DNA of 64,000 bases from Kryptolebias marmoratus (GCF_001649575.2 NC_051433.1:16026621-16090620); one strand, 5' to 3'. Shown: positions 38,401 to 51,400, counted from the first letter of the stretch. A program made the numbers and translations. Notes: a model not told the origin generated them from the letters alone.

Positions 38401-41061
38401 GGTTTTTGTAGGAGAATATTACAGCAAATCCAACTGCAGCAGAGTCAGAGCAAACTTAAATTAGATCCTCTCAACCTTAAATACATGAGGATTTGAATGC
38501 AAGGTTGTCTTTTTTTTTCCCCCTCAGGACTTTTTTCAGAAACAGATTTTTGGAGGGTTTCTGTTGAAAGTTTACGTGGTCTCTTCCAAGCAGTGAGTCA
38601 CACTGAGACTGGCTCAAATACCACGACGAGGGGCCTGAGGAGGGAGGTCTGCGGTGAAATCCTTTTCACTTAAATACCCCCCAACACAGATATATTGTGC
38701 AAAAGTGTTATAACAAAGACAAGTTACAGCAAAAGAAAGGGGAAAAAAAAAGGTCTGAACTACAACAAAGTTTCCTTAGCGTCTTCTGTAGAGGGGAATT
38801 TCTGTAATTCTGCACACTTTTTACATTTTATTGAGAAATGGTCATTTATTTCCATAAGTTTCCATGCCTCAGGTTAAGTTTAATATTTAACTTTGTATGG
38901 AAGAAACACCATTCAAGGGACTGTTAATAAGTTGTAGGCATGTATTTACAGTCACAACAAGTATGAAAAAGTTAACCGGTTTGTATTGCTGTCCCCCTCC
39001 TAAGGGGTTTATTTGACCTAAAACTACTCCTAAAGTCAATGTATGTATCTGCAAGCACTAAAAATATTTTAAAAAAGATTTATAATTGTGCATATCTGGT
39101 TGCTTATAGGAAAAAATCAAATGGCAAAATAAGGAAAGTGTTTGTTAAAATTTGTCAATTTTTTGTTGTTGTTGTTTTAGGCAAACGCAGCACTTTAGCC
39201 AGCCCTGCGCCTCCAGAGAGCCAGTTCCCAACAGAAAGCAGCTCCGGAAGTGACAGGATTCCTGATCCCTGCACCGCCGCTCTGGATGCCATGATGTTAG
39301 GTGACGTACGCTGTTAGGTGCCAGAAAACGTGCCGGTGTTCCTGACATCAGCTCAAAGTTTGTGTCGTACGCGTCAGGCTTCGTGTCTTTTGCTTCAGTC
39401 AAAGCTTTATAATTTGAAGCATCATGACGCTGTGCTCGCTCAGGTCCGTGGGAGAAAACCTTCGCCTTCAGCGGTGAGTATTTCTGGACCATCACTGACC
39501 TCGGCCATAACACTCCAATAAAGACCAACAGACTGTGGAGGGAACTCCCTGGAAACCTGAACGCTGCTGTCCACTCTCCGAGAACCAACAAGACCTATTT
39601 CTTCAAAGGTGGAGGGATTTTTTTTTTTTTTTTTTAGTCATTTTTTGTTCTGTACAGCTGACTTTCTGCACGGTTTCTGTTCTGCACCTGTCAGCTTCTT
39701 AAGACTAAACTTCGTCTGGTCACAGGCAATAAAGTGTGGAGGTACACGAGGTTCATGCTCGACTACGGCTACCCCAAACAGGTGAAACGTGTCCCTCCTG
39801 ATGTCGACGCAGCCTTCTACCTGCAGAAAAACAAGAAGCTAATCTTCATAAAGGTAAAGAAAGATGAGCGTAATTTAAACATTTAGAATTGCTTTCTTAT
39901 CGCCCACCGTCGAAAGGTGAAAAGCTAGCAATGTTTTTGCCTGTGTGTGTGTGTCTGTTAGCAAAATATCTCATGAAACACTGGACGGATTTGAATGAAA
40001 CTCTCCAAATGTAATCACTGGATGGAAATCTTCAACTGATTAACTTTTAGAGTCAACCCATTTCAAAATGGCACCCAGAGCTAATCAAATTTATCAAACA
40101 CAAAAATGGCTGTAACTCAGCCAGTTTTACAGACATCGTTCTAAAATCTGGTGTGGTAGTAGCTGAGACTGATCTCATACACACACTCCAAGAGCTAACA
40201 GATCGCATAAGATCTTTGTTTAAAATTTTGCCATTACCCATTGGAGTCAACTCTGTCTGTTAGCAAAATATCTCATGATCTACTGGATAGATTTTAATGA
40301 AACTTTCGCTAACTAATTATTAGACATGCATCTACAACTGATTAACTTTTGGAGGCAATTCAATTTAAAATGGCCGCCACAATCAGCTGACCTTAAGAAA
40401 CTTCAAAATGCCTATAATTCAGTCAGTTTTACAGCTTTTGACCTATAATTTGTTGTGGTAGTAGCTGAGAGTTATCCACAACACATACTTTGAGCATGAC
40501 ACATTGTGTGAGATATTTACTTAAAACTTTGGCGTTAACTGTTTGAGTCCACCCTGTTTGTCTGTTAGCAAAATATCTCATGAACCATTGGGTGGATTTT
40601 AATGAAACTTTCAGAAATTACTCACTGGATGTACATCTACAACTCATTAACATTTGAATCCAGTTCAATTTAAGATGGCCACCACAGCCAAGTGGCCCTA
40701 GAAAGCACAAGAATGGCTACAATTCAGTCATTTTTACACATAATGAGCTACAGCTTGACGTGGTAGTAGCTGAGAGTCATTCACAACACTTAACCTTGCC
40801 TCACTCCTTCTTTCCTTTCTGTGCGTGCAGGGAGCCGAGTACTGGCAGTTCGATGAGCTGAGCTACAACTTTTTATCTTTCTACCCCAAACCGCTCAGGA
40901 TGCTCTTCAGCGGCGTGCCCCCCTCTCCCGACGCAGCCTTCACCTGGACCAATGGCAAGATCTTCGTCTTCAAGGGGGACGAGTACTGGCGTGTGAACGA
41001 GCTGCTGAGGGTGGACAGGGGGTACCCTCTGAGCAAGAAGGAGCGCTGGATGCGATGTTAG
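35484..41061 (+). CDS. mmp19: Matrix metalloproteinase 19
   Basis: Secreted zinc endopeptidase of the extracellular matrix. Nine exons: 35484-35579, 35685-35770, 35931-36061, 37358-37570, 37658-37903, 39181-39300, 39444-39608, 39726-39853, 40831-41061, giving 471 residues (human 508). The signal peptide has a poly-Leu core made by a CTG run. The propeptide holds the cysteine switch PRCGLEDP (Cys88). The catalytic domain has [11 protein letters not shown] (His214, His218, His224; Glu215) and the Met-turn [11 protein letters not shown] short linker leads to PDPC and a hemopexin domain ending [18 protein letters not shown], PDPC and DAMMLG sequences point to MMP19 rather than other MMPs. It lacks the human Thr-rich C-terminal tail. 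The ATG at 35487, one codon later, is an equally possible start. Convergent with the TMEM198 gene. Confidence 0.95.
38022..38140 (+). repeat. Dispersed repeat family B, plus orientation, MMP19 intron 5
   Basis: Contains GAACAATTACTGTCTTACCT, GTTGTAGATAGCTCTTTGAA and GAAATAGTTTAATTCTGAC. The same words, in the same order, appear on the minus strand at about 62120-62225 in a TIMELESS intron. Confidence 0.75.
39900..40797 (+). repeat. Family A repeat: three-unit tandem array in MMP19 intron 8
   Basis: One head (CGCCCACCGTCGAAAGG...GATGTTTTTG-like, TGTGTGTGTGTCTG) is followed by three units starting TTAGCAAAATATCTCATGA at about 39959, 40260 and 40565. Period is about 300-305 bp. Each unit contains ACTGATTAAC-like, AAAATGGC(C/A)(G/C)CCAC-like and GGTAGTAGCTGAGA phrases. 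Units have diverged noticeably. The array takes up nearly all of the intron 39854-40830. Confidence 0.88.
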
Positions 41062-41068
41062 CGCTCAG

Positions 41069-41085
41069 CCATCAGGGGGCAGCAG
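41069..41085 (+). promoter_or_regulatory. CTCF-like motif just after the MMP19 stop codon
   Basis: CCATCAGGGGGCAGCAG fits the CTCF core well (one mismatch against CCASYAGRKGGCRSYR). It lies 8 bp past the MMP19 stop codon, in its 3' UTR, between convergent genes. Motif evidence only. Confidence 0.45.
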
Positions 41086-41385
41086 TGATTGGGAGTTTAT
41101 CACTGGCACTACTTCACTGGATCCAGTTCCTACCAAGCTACAGTTCAAAGCAGGCTGATTTTTCTTTAGCAGGTTATCCTTTTTTACTGTTTAGTTTTTA
41201 GGGTTGATGAATTATGCGAGCTTTAACACAATCCTGGAGAGAAATCAAGTTTGTCTTTTTTTCCATCATCGATGTATGTTTGTGTTGCCACACTCTCTCT
41301 GTTGTTGATAGGAGTGTCTGTGATCCTGTGACGAAGACTTTTTTTGTATTCTACTTTATAGCGAAAATGAAATTTTTTTTATACA

Positions 41386-41391
41386 AATAAA
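41386..41391 (+). terminator. MMP19 polyadenylation signal
   Basis: AATAAA 325 nt after the MMP19 stop codon, the first hexamer downstream. Confidence 0.65.
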
Positions 41392-41692
41392 AACAAAGTT
41401 AATGGTAACTAAGTTGCCTTCTATGGTTTGTAAGAAATTTGCTCACATTCACAGAAATTTTTCCAACAGTCATGGAGAAGAAAGGATGATCTGTTCTGTG
41501 TTGTTGTCAGCAAAAAAAAAAAAAAAAAAATTGAGGCACCATAGCAACACCAACCAATCAGAGGGCAGGAAATCCTCCTCATGACCTCTTTATGAGAGAT
41601 CCACTGAGTAATGCTTGTTGCTAAGAGCCCGAGGAGACAAACAGCGCTACATAATTGACTCATTCAATAAGTTGTTTTTTTCTTAATAAACA

Positions 41693-41698
41693 TTTATT
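41693..41698 (-). terminator. TMEM198 polyadenylation signal
   Basis: TTTATT on the plus strand (AATAAA on minus), about 820 nt past the TMEM198 stop. With the MMP19 signal at 41386 it leaves only ~300 bp between the two convergent transcripts. Confidence 0.5.
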
Positions 41699-42519
41699 TT
41701 ATTCATGAAAATCCTATCAACAGGTATTTACAGATGTGCTGTTTGTGTAAAACAGAAATATTCGGACACAGAAGGCACAAAAAGGCAAAACAACAAACAT
41801 GCTTTGCTTCGGTCCTTGATTAAAAAACAGGTACTTGTTACATAAATTATTTTAAAAAACATTATTCCACAAGCATTCACAACACTAAATTCTTCACCGA
41901 TTGTTCTCCGACAAGAGCTACAAGGTAAAACCAGCTCTAAAGTGGTGCTTTAATAGATCCTGATGAGGGCTTTAAAAACATTTCATTTCACATGCATTTT
42001 TTTTACTCTTTCTCACCTGACTCTATAAAAAAAAAAAAAAAAACACACACACATAAGTCACTTTATAAACGTTCCTCAAATCCTATGCCCAGGCAGCTAG
42101 AAGATAAGACAAGTAATAATACAACCCTTCATGGCAATGACTAATTTTAGAAGTACAGTACGTGTAATGTCAAACAACGAGGCTCGTATTTGCTTCAATG
42201 TATTTATTACACAAGGAGTGGAAATGAAGGCCTTATTCTGCTAGCTATGTTTCTCATGGTTTCCTAAAAAAAAGAACTGTTGTTTTATAGTCTTACAGGA
42301 GTTGTTTTCCCACAGAAAGCACCTTTCTGTTCCCTCACTGGGGGATTGAAACAAAACATCCTCGCTTCAAACCTACTTCACAGCAATAAACCCCTCAGAG
42401 CCCGGAGCGGCCGGTGGGTGGGTTCTACTTTACGTTAGGAAGACGTGCGACTAATCTTCCTACAGAAGATCCTCTACGTTAGGAAGACGGCGTGATGAGT
42501 CTCTCCGTGTCTCTGCCGC

Positions 42520-45211
42520 TCAGACCCTGACCACCGGAGTTGTGGCCGTGAGGGGAACCGTGGAGCTGGTGTCGTAGTCCAGGTCGATCACGGTTTGGTT
42601 GGCGGCGCCGAGGCTGCTAAGGGAAGTGCCCGTTCCCATCTGCCTGTCCCGCAAACTTTGTAGGTAACTCTGAAAGCAGGAGGGACACGGGTGAGCGCGA
42701 GGACAAACCTTGCACTTCTGGAGCTTTTACTCCAGCGTGTAAACACAACTGACGGAAAAAGACGACAAACTAAAAGTCGCTACAGCACACGCCATGTCGG
42801 GTGACACTGACCGGTGCCAGTAGGTCCCCGGCGTAGCGTTTGACTGGGGTGGGTTTACGACGGTATGTGCCTTCCTGCCCACCTGCCTGCTGTCGTTTCT
42901 TGGCGTCCTTCTCTCGAATCCGCATCAGCTGGACCCTCTTCTGTCTCCGACTGATGACAACTGCGAGAGGAAGGGAAATCGAATTGATAAATACAAATAT
43001 ACAAATAAGCTATTTCCTGAATGCATTACTATAAAAATAATACTAAAGCTTATTCATGTGATCGGTTTAGAGGCCTTTAAATCCTATTGATTAATGCGTC
43101 TTATTCTTCAAACTTACTGAGTTTACAAGCTTCACCCTCAAGCTCTCCAGCACAACATTGTCCTTCTATTCAATAAAACCCCTCTGACTTAAGAAAGCAC
43201 GTTTTCTGCTGCAACCAGGGCCTGAATCAAAATCTTTCCAAGATCGAAAGGTTCAATGCAGTCTCATGTTGCGCAGCTTAACCAAAAAAGATTGTCTACA
43301 GTTCATATCAGGAACGTGAAGCTTAATTCCTACAGTACCATACAGTAAGAGCCCCACCCACACTTATAATTATCATACATCCGTAGCTTTTTTAAGATGT
43401 GTGTATAAAACACGAGGTTTAGGTGCAGAATTTGAGCCTTAGTTTAAAAGATGTTCATCCAAAAAGAGGTGATCTATAAATTATTGCACAAATAATATTA
43501 AAGTAGAAACATGTATTCCTTCCTTTCTGCTTTTTGTTTCCCCTTCAGCAACAGAAACACGTCCTCACTGGCTATTTTAACATGCAAGCATTATTTGGAC
43601 TAACAAGGTTTACTAAATACCGCAAACGTTTTGTTTTCCGGCGCTTGCAGAAGTCCCAAGTAGGTGGTTCCGATTTATCCCCCTGTTCCAAAAAGCAACA
43701 GAGCATAATCACATTAATGATTTATGCTCACATTATGTTCCCCTTATGTCGCTGCAATCTTTGCGCTCGTCCAAGAAGTAAACTACGTCCAGATCCATCG
43801 AAAGCATGAAGCGTTGCTCGAGCTTCCCACCCGTTTCGAAAGTGTGTCCTGATTTTACCCACAGTCATGCTGCTCCGCTCCGACCATGCTGGAGCCTCGG
43901 GATGTGTCATAAAGCAGCAGTTTGTGTCATAAGATGCCATTAAAAAACTCAACCCAACGTGATATTGTAATTAGGGTGTATTTATGTTTTAGCACAGTTA
44001 AATCTTAAAGCAAGCAGGCTCTTTTGATAAATGCAAGCTATAGCTTTACATGTGTAGGGTACCTTTTTTTGAAACCATTGACAACTCCTAGGTCACTCTC
44101 TGAGTATGTTTCGAGTCAGCGTCCATCTGTGATGTGAAGTGCTATCCAATCAGATTTGCTGGATTTGGGTCAATGTGAGCAGACTGTGTTCCTGTACGCT
44201 TCACAGGTCACATGTCTGCTCCTGTCTCCCGTTACTTCATCAATAACCACAACAGACCCAGATACACGTGCCTCAACATGCTGCCTCCACCTGTTCTACA
44301 GCAGATCCTGTATGTGTTGGATTATTGTCAGATTCCCTTACATATTATGCGTTTCATTCTTACCCTCAGTGTGTGAGAAGCTGTCATCTGTGAGTTTCCA
44401 CTGGACCAGGACTCCAATAAGGCTAAGAACGGGCCAGATGCCCAGAATGACCCAGCTGTACCAGCAGAGAAACGGTCCGGGCGTGAGGCGTAAGCAGTCA
44501 TACACGTGCGAGGCCAAAGCCAGCATCTCCACAAAGTAATCGGCGCACACAGTCATGATAGCCGCGCCGAACACGGCCGTGGAGAGCATCGTGAACACCC
44601 TCTGCCACTGCAGAGTCAGCACGGCGAACAGCATGCCCGAGCCCAGAAGGGAGCCCAACGGCACCCAGACTGTGGTCGGCGTGTAGAACTGGTGGGCGAC
44701 CAGCAGGCCAGCGAGGGCCAGGAGGAGCCCCAGCAGCAGGCCCGTCATGAAGAGGCCGACGCTGCGCACCAGCATGGTGACGAGGCCGCACAGGAGGCCG
44801 ATGCCGAGGCCGATACCCGCGCTGGCCTCCACCGTCAGCTGGGTGTCAAAAACATGCTCCTTGTGGCACAGCAGGAAGATGATGACCGAGCCAAAAATCA
44901 GACCAGACAGGAACATGACGGCTTTGAAACATCGGTAACCTGAAGGAGCAGGAGAGAGAGAGAGAGAGAAATCAGGAGCTGAAGGGAACAGAAGAACGAG
45001 CAGCTATCCCACACTCACACTCAGTGTCAACATGTGTGAGCTGAAAGGGGCCCTCACCAAAGAAGCAGTAGATGATGCCGAAAAGGCAACACATGGAGCA
45101 GATAACGGTTGGGATGACGTCATATTTTCTGTTTATTTCCAAACTGCAGGCATCAACATCAGCCATGCCTGCCCCTTCTCCTTCAGAGCTCAGCCCAGTG
45201 GGATCAGTCAT
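42520..45211 (-). CDS. tmem198b: Transmembrane protein 198 family (TMEM198B-like)
   Basis: Multi-pass membrane protein. The human family member TMEM198 has been linked to Wnt signalling through LRP6 phosphorylation. Four coding exons on the minus strand: 45058-45211, 44364-44939, 42812-42960, 42520-42669, giving 342 residues. The N-terminus [13 protein letters not shown] is short and acidic. About seven hydrophobic segments follow, from [21 protein letters not shown] through [20 protein letters not shown] and several Gly/Leu-rich helices to [17 protein letters not shown]. The tail is basic ([20 protein letters not shown]) and the C-terminus is TPVVRV. The start is the first ATG after the acceptor at 45305-45306. 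Adjacency to MMP19 fits the human MMP19-TMEM198B arrangement, so the B copy is preferred; the symbol is less certain than the family. Confidence 0.9.
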
Positions 45212-45272
45212 TGTGGTCGAAGGTCAGAGGCTCCGGGACCGGCTGGAGGTCAGGATGAAGGCAGAACTTCGG

Positions 45273-45287
45273 CTATCTCGAGTCCAT
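45273..45287 (-). other. Short upstream ORF in TMEM198 5' UTR
   Basis: The exon carrying the TMEM198 start begins at 45304 (TTCTCTTCTCCTGCAG acceptor). Its 93-nt 5' UTR holds ATG GAC TCG AGA TAG, a four-codon uORF ending 61 nt before the main ATG. It may lower translation; this is inferred. Confidence 0.5.
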
Positions 45288-48200
45288 CTGTGCAGGCTCG
45301 GTGACTGCAGGAGAAGAGAAAGTGTCAACGAAAAATGAAAGAAAAAAAAGCTTTATCCTGATAAACAGGATATCTATCTGTAAGATGTAAGACATTAATT
45401 GTTCATCACCTTTCCACAGAACCCTGCTTCATATAAAATCTGAGCCAACACTTTAAAGAATCATGATTTTCTTTTTTCTTTTTGCTATATTAGAGTTTTT
45501 TACCCTCATCTTTCAGTTCCACAAACACATATTGAATTGCACATTCGGTTTCTTCTTTTCTCCACCTCGATGATTCCCGTCTCAGCAGCACGACGCTCTC
45601 TACTACTCCTGAAAGATTAGACGATATTTAAGCTGGCAGGTCTGCAGTGGTGTTAAAGGCAGATGGGTGGACTCGTCTTTCTGAGGCTGCTGGCAGGCCT
45701 CATGTATGAGCTCACCACAGCAGAGATCAGATTACAACTTCTTCACGTTGTCCGCTTCACACAAACCACCGGGAACAGCCGGTTCCATCTTTTGGGGCTC
45801 AATAACTCCCAGTTTTTCCTCGTTTTTTCGCCTCTCCATCGTCACTCCTTCACCTCAAAGATCTCCTAACTTAAAGATGATTTTTAAACCCCGAATGTGA
45901 CAACTGCTTTGCCCCCCTCCCACCCTCCCCCTTCAAACACAAGACTGTATAATTTGTGTGTTCTGTCCAGGAATGACTTTCCTTGGAAAAAATGAGGCCG
46001 CTGGAAAGTTCTCCTTTCTTCGTCGGTCACATGTCTTCTGCACCTATTTCCTTAAGGCTTTCTGTCATCGGCAACTGCGACGTCTCGATTCTGCTCCGAC
46101 AGGACTGAGGGTACGCTCAAAACTTTTCTCTGCGGCGCAAATAATAATAATAAAAAAATTTGCAATGAGTAATAGTTTATAAAATATATATAAAATTATA
46201 TAAAAATTATTATAAAATTTATACGTTTTACAAGCTGTACAAACTGTTCTGACACGAAGACAAGGAACAGCTGCGAGGGGAAAAAGAAAAAAAAAAGAGA
46301 GAGAGAGAGACTAGGATCAATGAGACAAAAAACAACCTCTGCTGAAGGGAAAAAAGAAACCCGTAGCAGGAAGACAGCAGATATGACAGCTGGGTGTGTA
46401 TCTGTGAGGGCTGACATGGGGGAGACTCAAAGTAAACTCCAAATTTCTAGCAGATGTGAATGATACTGCGAATGTGTAAGAAAAACTGCAGCTCTTTGTG
46501 ACCCTGAATGGTATAAAAGTTTTTTTTTAATGACAATAACTTTTGTTTCTCTCCGGTTTAGGTGGAGCTGTGATCCGTCTTCCTAGAAATTTAACTAAAA
46601 GAGAAAACGACTGGTTTAAATTACGCATAAAGTGATTTATGTAAAGCTATAGTGTGGGCAAAATGAAGCAAACAACAAACTGGGAGTTCATGTTTTTTTT
46701 TTGTTTGTTTTAGTTAACGGCTGCAGGTTTGTTTCGATGCATTTTGCCCTACTTGGCTTTTGTCCAACGTGCCTCCTGGTTGGTTTGAATATGAAAAACT
46801 TGAACCAGCTCCCTGCACAGAACGTCATCTACCGAACACACCTGCACGCCAGGTGACTTTTACTCTTAGACTTTTTTTTTTTCTCTCCTTGCTATACAAA
46901 GATCAACAATCAATTCTACAAAACTCTGTGGATAGATAATAAACGAGACGTTTTCACAGTAAAAGCTAAGTGCTCGCTGCGGGCTGAGGACTTGGATGTG
47001 GTCGTTTCACAGGATTAAGAATTCAAAAGCACTTAAAGTAAAATGATTTTGCATTAGAGTTTTGGAAGTCACGATTTAATTAGCTGTAGAGTCAGCATTA
47101 GCTGTGTGAAGTAGTACACTCCCTTCACTCCCATGACTCAAGTTACCTCCCTTCATCACAATGGTGTCCTGTGTCAGGCGGGCTTGAAGTCAATGCCGCT
47201 GTGGGAGAATAGAGCCATTATGGGGCAAAACAAAGCCTCGGAGGGCCATGCTGTGACCTCTAGTGGCACTTGAAGGAAACCATGCAGACAGAAAAAAAGA
47301 AGACCACATAGAGATGCCCGAGCGTTGCAGGGAAGCGGCCCCAGCTTGCTTAAGGATGTGTGGCAGCTATTTGTATTCAGTGAGCTGGTTGAGACTGAAG
47401 CAGGGGAGCGGATGGGGGAGCCTGGGGGAGGCTTTACAAAAACTTTCTAACGAAGTACTTTCTGCAACTAATTCAACACGTGTCATCTCGTTCTCAAGTC
47501 GACAGCGGGAGCCGTAAGAGGACGTGCTCCAGCACACCAAGGAAACGCTCAGACTGCAGTTTTCTAAGCCGAATCCGATTTTTGTAGAACTCTGACCTGC
47601 CGATACAAGTTTCAAACGACTCTGATTTCTCTTTATGGGTTATAGTTGACAGTAAACATAGTATTTCTTGTAAATTTTTGCCGAGTTAAAATTTTGACGG
47701 CGAGTACTTAACAATATGTAGATCTTTTTAAAACATTTTCTCCACAGTAGGACCTGACAGGGCGTTCTCACTCTGTCACTGGAGCTCAAACAATAAACTG
47801 CTCCAGGCTTACTAGACAGAGGTATTCATGAAAATAAAGTCCAACTATAAAGGAACTACAGTGCATCTCCTTTATAAAGCAGATTAAATTACAAACCATT
47901 CAGCTGATTAAGCAAAGCCTCTCTATTTTTTTGAAGGCCTCAATCATTAAAAAAATAGCCGACTTGCTCAGTGAAAAACCTTCCACAATGAAGACATGCT
48001 AAGCTACCGCACCACTTTTTGTGGTGAATTCAGTGAGCGGAAAAAAAAAAAATCATGTTTTTAAGCACTTGATCTTCTGGTCAACGTCACGTTCTGGGCT
48101 GCTGATGCGTCATCGCTGCTTATATTTTGCGGTAAATGCTCAGCCTGTTGGAGTCAATGCATTTTTATAGCACTAAACTGCTGCATATCATTTAACATGT

Positions 48201-48344
48201 TGCTTTTCTAATTCCATATCTATCGCTGTGATAGTCACCTAAAAAATAGCCAAAAAAATAAGCTAATAAAATTTTACATTAATTCTAAACTATTTTTGGT
48301 GCCCCTCACTCCAAAGCTTAAGGTTTCAATTTATTGGGGAAATG

Positions 48345-48480
48345 TTAAATCCTTCCATCCATCTATCCATCTTCTGCACTCGTTTGATCCCGCTGAGGGG
48401 AGCTGGTACTAATCTCCAGTGGTCCAGAGGCGTGGTACCAACGGAGCAGATCCCCAGTCTCTCACTGGGCCATGTTACAG
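48345..48480 (-). repeat. Dispersed repeat fragment
   Basis: CCTTCCATCCATCTATCCAT, then a decayed 'gagggagctggt...atctccagtggtc...agaggcgtgg' stretch. It resembles, in reverse, the end of the retroelement block seen in MCRS1 intron 11 (the '...gcctctcaccca...ctggagcc...tggatgg' segment). Family assignment is tentative. Confidence 0.5.
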
Positions 48481-51400
48481 CCAGTAAATGTTAAATGTTA
48501 TCACTTCTAGATGGCAAACTGCAAACTGACAGAATACAGACAGCTAGGTGAGCATCATATCAGTTTTGTCTTGAGTTCGTTTTGCCTGAATTGCGGGGGT
48601 TGCTGAGCGAAGCAGATCCGAGTGCTCAGCTGCTGAGGAGCGAGCAAGGCTGACTTCAAGTTCCCCACATAGCTAATTTGGGCGCGTTTAATCAAGGGGT
48701 GAGCACGCGTGATCGCAGGATTCTGCAAGCGCTCCACTAACTTGACAGCTAAGACCAGCTGAGAGGCCGAAAACCTGCCATGTTATGACCCGACTGTCCC
48801 ACAACCTCGTTTAAAAAGACCACCAGGAATGTCAGAGGCACAAAGGACCGAACAGTTGCAGCTGTAAATCACACCACCTTAAGTTGAACGGTTGAGAGAC
48901 TGATCATCACTTGACAACAGGAACCATGGGAACACGGTTTAATAGTCCCAGCGGGGATATAAAGTGGCGCAATGATGTGTTAAGTGTAAAAGCATACTGT
49001 ACACACATAAACATGAGCTCATCGAGCCAACGACATCTGCTCACGCCATAAAGCATCTACAGCAAGACATCGAGTGTCCAACCGCCGAGCTTCCTGTCCC
49101 TCCAAAGCAGGAAGCTCAGGACCAGATGAGGAAGTGGAACATCGTGTTTCAGCAGGAACTGACTCGTGTGTTTGTGTGAGATGGAGCAGAGGCAGAACCA
49201 ATGAGTTTGATTATCGAAGCTGAGGTGGACGTCTGATTGGGGGGGTGTGACTGAAACTGTGGAAAACCTTGATCTGAGAAATTAGTCCAAAAGCAGCAGC
49301 ACAGGCAGTGTTACGATACAAGAAAAGTAAGATGGTAATCTGTTTATCTTCCAGGCTAATCTACATGTTAAACAATCGTGTCACAAGTGCTTATGTGACA
49401 GACTGAGAAGGAATTTTGTGCACAGCAGCTGTGTGTTAAAACAACTTGTACTGGAAAAAAAAAAGAACCAAACAAAAGATATGTTTTGTTCTTACCAGAC
49501 TCTGAACGTTCATATTTTCCCCACGTCGGCACATTCAAACCAAGCCTTTGCACTTTGAACTCTAGTTCGCAACGATGGCCAAATTAGAAACCGATAACCT
49601 GAAAGTTGTTATTGGCACCAGGCAAACACTGGTTTTGGGCCTATTCGGATCATTTATTTGCCAACTCAGATTTACTGTCTTTAGTCACTCTTCCCAACTT
49701 CTGTAAACCTAAACACACCGACAAAAAAATAAACAACTGCGAAACTGGAACACAGCAGTGCCTGTCTGATTCCTCCGCTTGTGTCTTTGCTTTCAGACCT
49801 GTTGAATGTAGCTCACTCCTAAAACTTGAAGTGGATTATGTTTGGCTCGTGGGACATTTTTTTTTTTTTAGATAAACCAATGTGTTTCAACTCCGGTTCG
49901 AGGAAATGTATGTTTTTCCACTCAGGGCTGCCCTTTTCTGCTCACATTTTCCTGCTGCCGAAAAACTAAACACAAGCTCGTCTAAATAAATATGGCAATA
50001 AAACGTAAGGGTCGCAGCTGCTATTGATTGACTTACTTAGGACACTGGTTCAAACGCTTTTAAAGACCTAAAAAGACCTTTCGGATACATTTTTTTAATA
50101 CATCCTCAACATTTTAAAGTGTCTCCTAACAATTAATGAGCTCAAAATAAACTTGTGCTCATTTTTTTCCCTACAAAGTGCCCTGAATGAAAAAAAGTTA
50201 TTTTCCACAGAGAGTTTAGAGTTGGTCATTTGATAACTTTAAAGATGACGGCTGGACACAACTTCTATCCGATTAGCAGTATCTATTTTTTCCCCCGCTC
50301 ATAATATAATTGTTCTAAACAATAGAAGTCTTTCAACTCCAGGCTTCAGAGAGCGACTTATAAAGAGACGGGGGAGGAAAATAAAAAAAGATACAGAGAG
50401 ACAAAGCTTTAGTTCAGAGACGAGCGCATCCGTGTTGCATGATTGTGCACGGATGAGCGCGTGACATACAACGCACATGCTCGTTAACACAGAGGTTAAA
50501 CTGATTAAACGGCAGCAAGTCTGCGTTGTAATTCAGGAACGGAGGGTGGAGCGCCCGGCGTGTGTGGCAAGGAGGGGCAGCTCCATAACGCTTTATTAAA
50601 GTCTGCGGTGGAGAGGCGCATGTGGTAGGCGATGGCCATATGTTAGGGAGAGCGTGACAGTAAAGCTCTGAATATATAATATGATGTTGATGAACAGGTT
50701 GGAGAGGAGATTTTAAAATGGAACCGCTGATTATGCAGAATATCCCTGGGCGAAATACAAGTACATGCAGCTCCACGTTTTCTGTATAAACACGCTAAAG
50801 CAGTTTCATATCCAGGAGATAAAATAGATATCGCTTTTCTTCCAACTTCGCTTAGCTTAATTAAACTTAGTACAGTTTTTCTTTTATACAAAAGGGAGTT
50901 TTTTACGAAAAACCTGAGTTACCTGAAGTGAAGTTGTGTTTAAACTAATTACTTACACAAAAAGTACCCATGTAAAAGTCAGCCATATAAAACAGCAGTG
51001 GTTCAGACCTCCAATGCAGTTCTTAAATATGTCTACAGCTCTGTCATTTCGAGCTACCATTTACTGTAACCCCCTTTGTTAAGTTCCAGTCTGCAGTAAT
51101 TGTACCTCCTATAGCGATCTCGCAAGCCCTAAATATCATGTATGTCCTTCTTTTTTTTTTCTCCCCTCCCTCCAACGCCAACTCGCCATCCTCTCATCGG
51201 ACCAGTGTTTACAGAGCTGCTAGAAGTCGTCCTCGGATGGATGTTTCTGGGTTTTGTGGCATCACTTTCATTGTGGTTCCCATGTGACAATGAGATTTTT
51301 CCCTGCACCCAGATCCTTCCAATTCCAGCAAAAAAAAAACCCTTGCATTGTTCTTTATTTCAGTTCTCCCGTAGACTTCCTCTGTGACAGCCACATAAAA

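Noticed and set aside
39900..40797. CRISPR-like or satellite array
   Set aside because: Unit length ~300 bp, only three diverged units, in an intron of a vertebrate gene; it is an interspersed repeat with internal duplication.
41510..41531. A-run near 41.5 kb as a retroposed cDNA tail
   Set aside because: No upstream sequence resembling any exon of a gene and no flanking duplication; treated as a simple homopolymer.
44498..44943. Gln/Ala-rich frames of 97 and 145 codons over TMEM198 exon 2
   Set aside because: Out-of-frame and antisense readings of the real membrane-protein exon.
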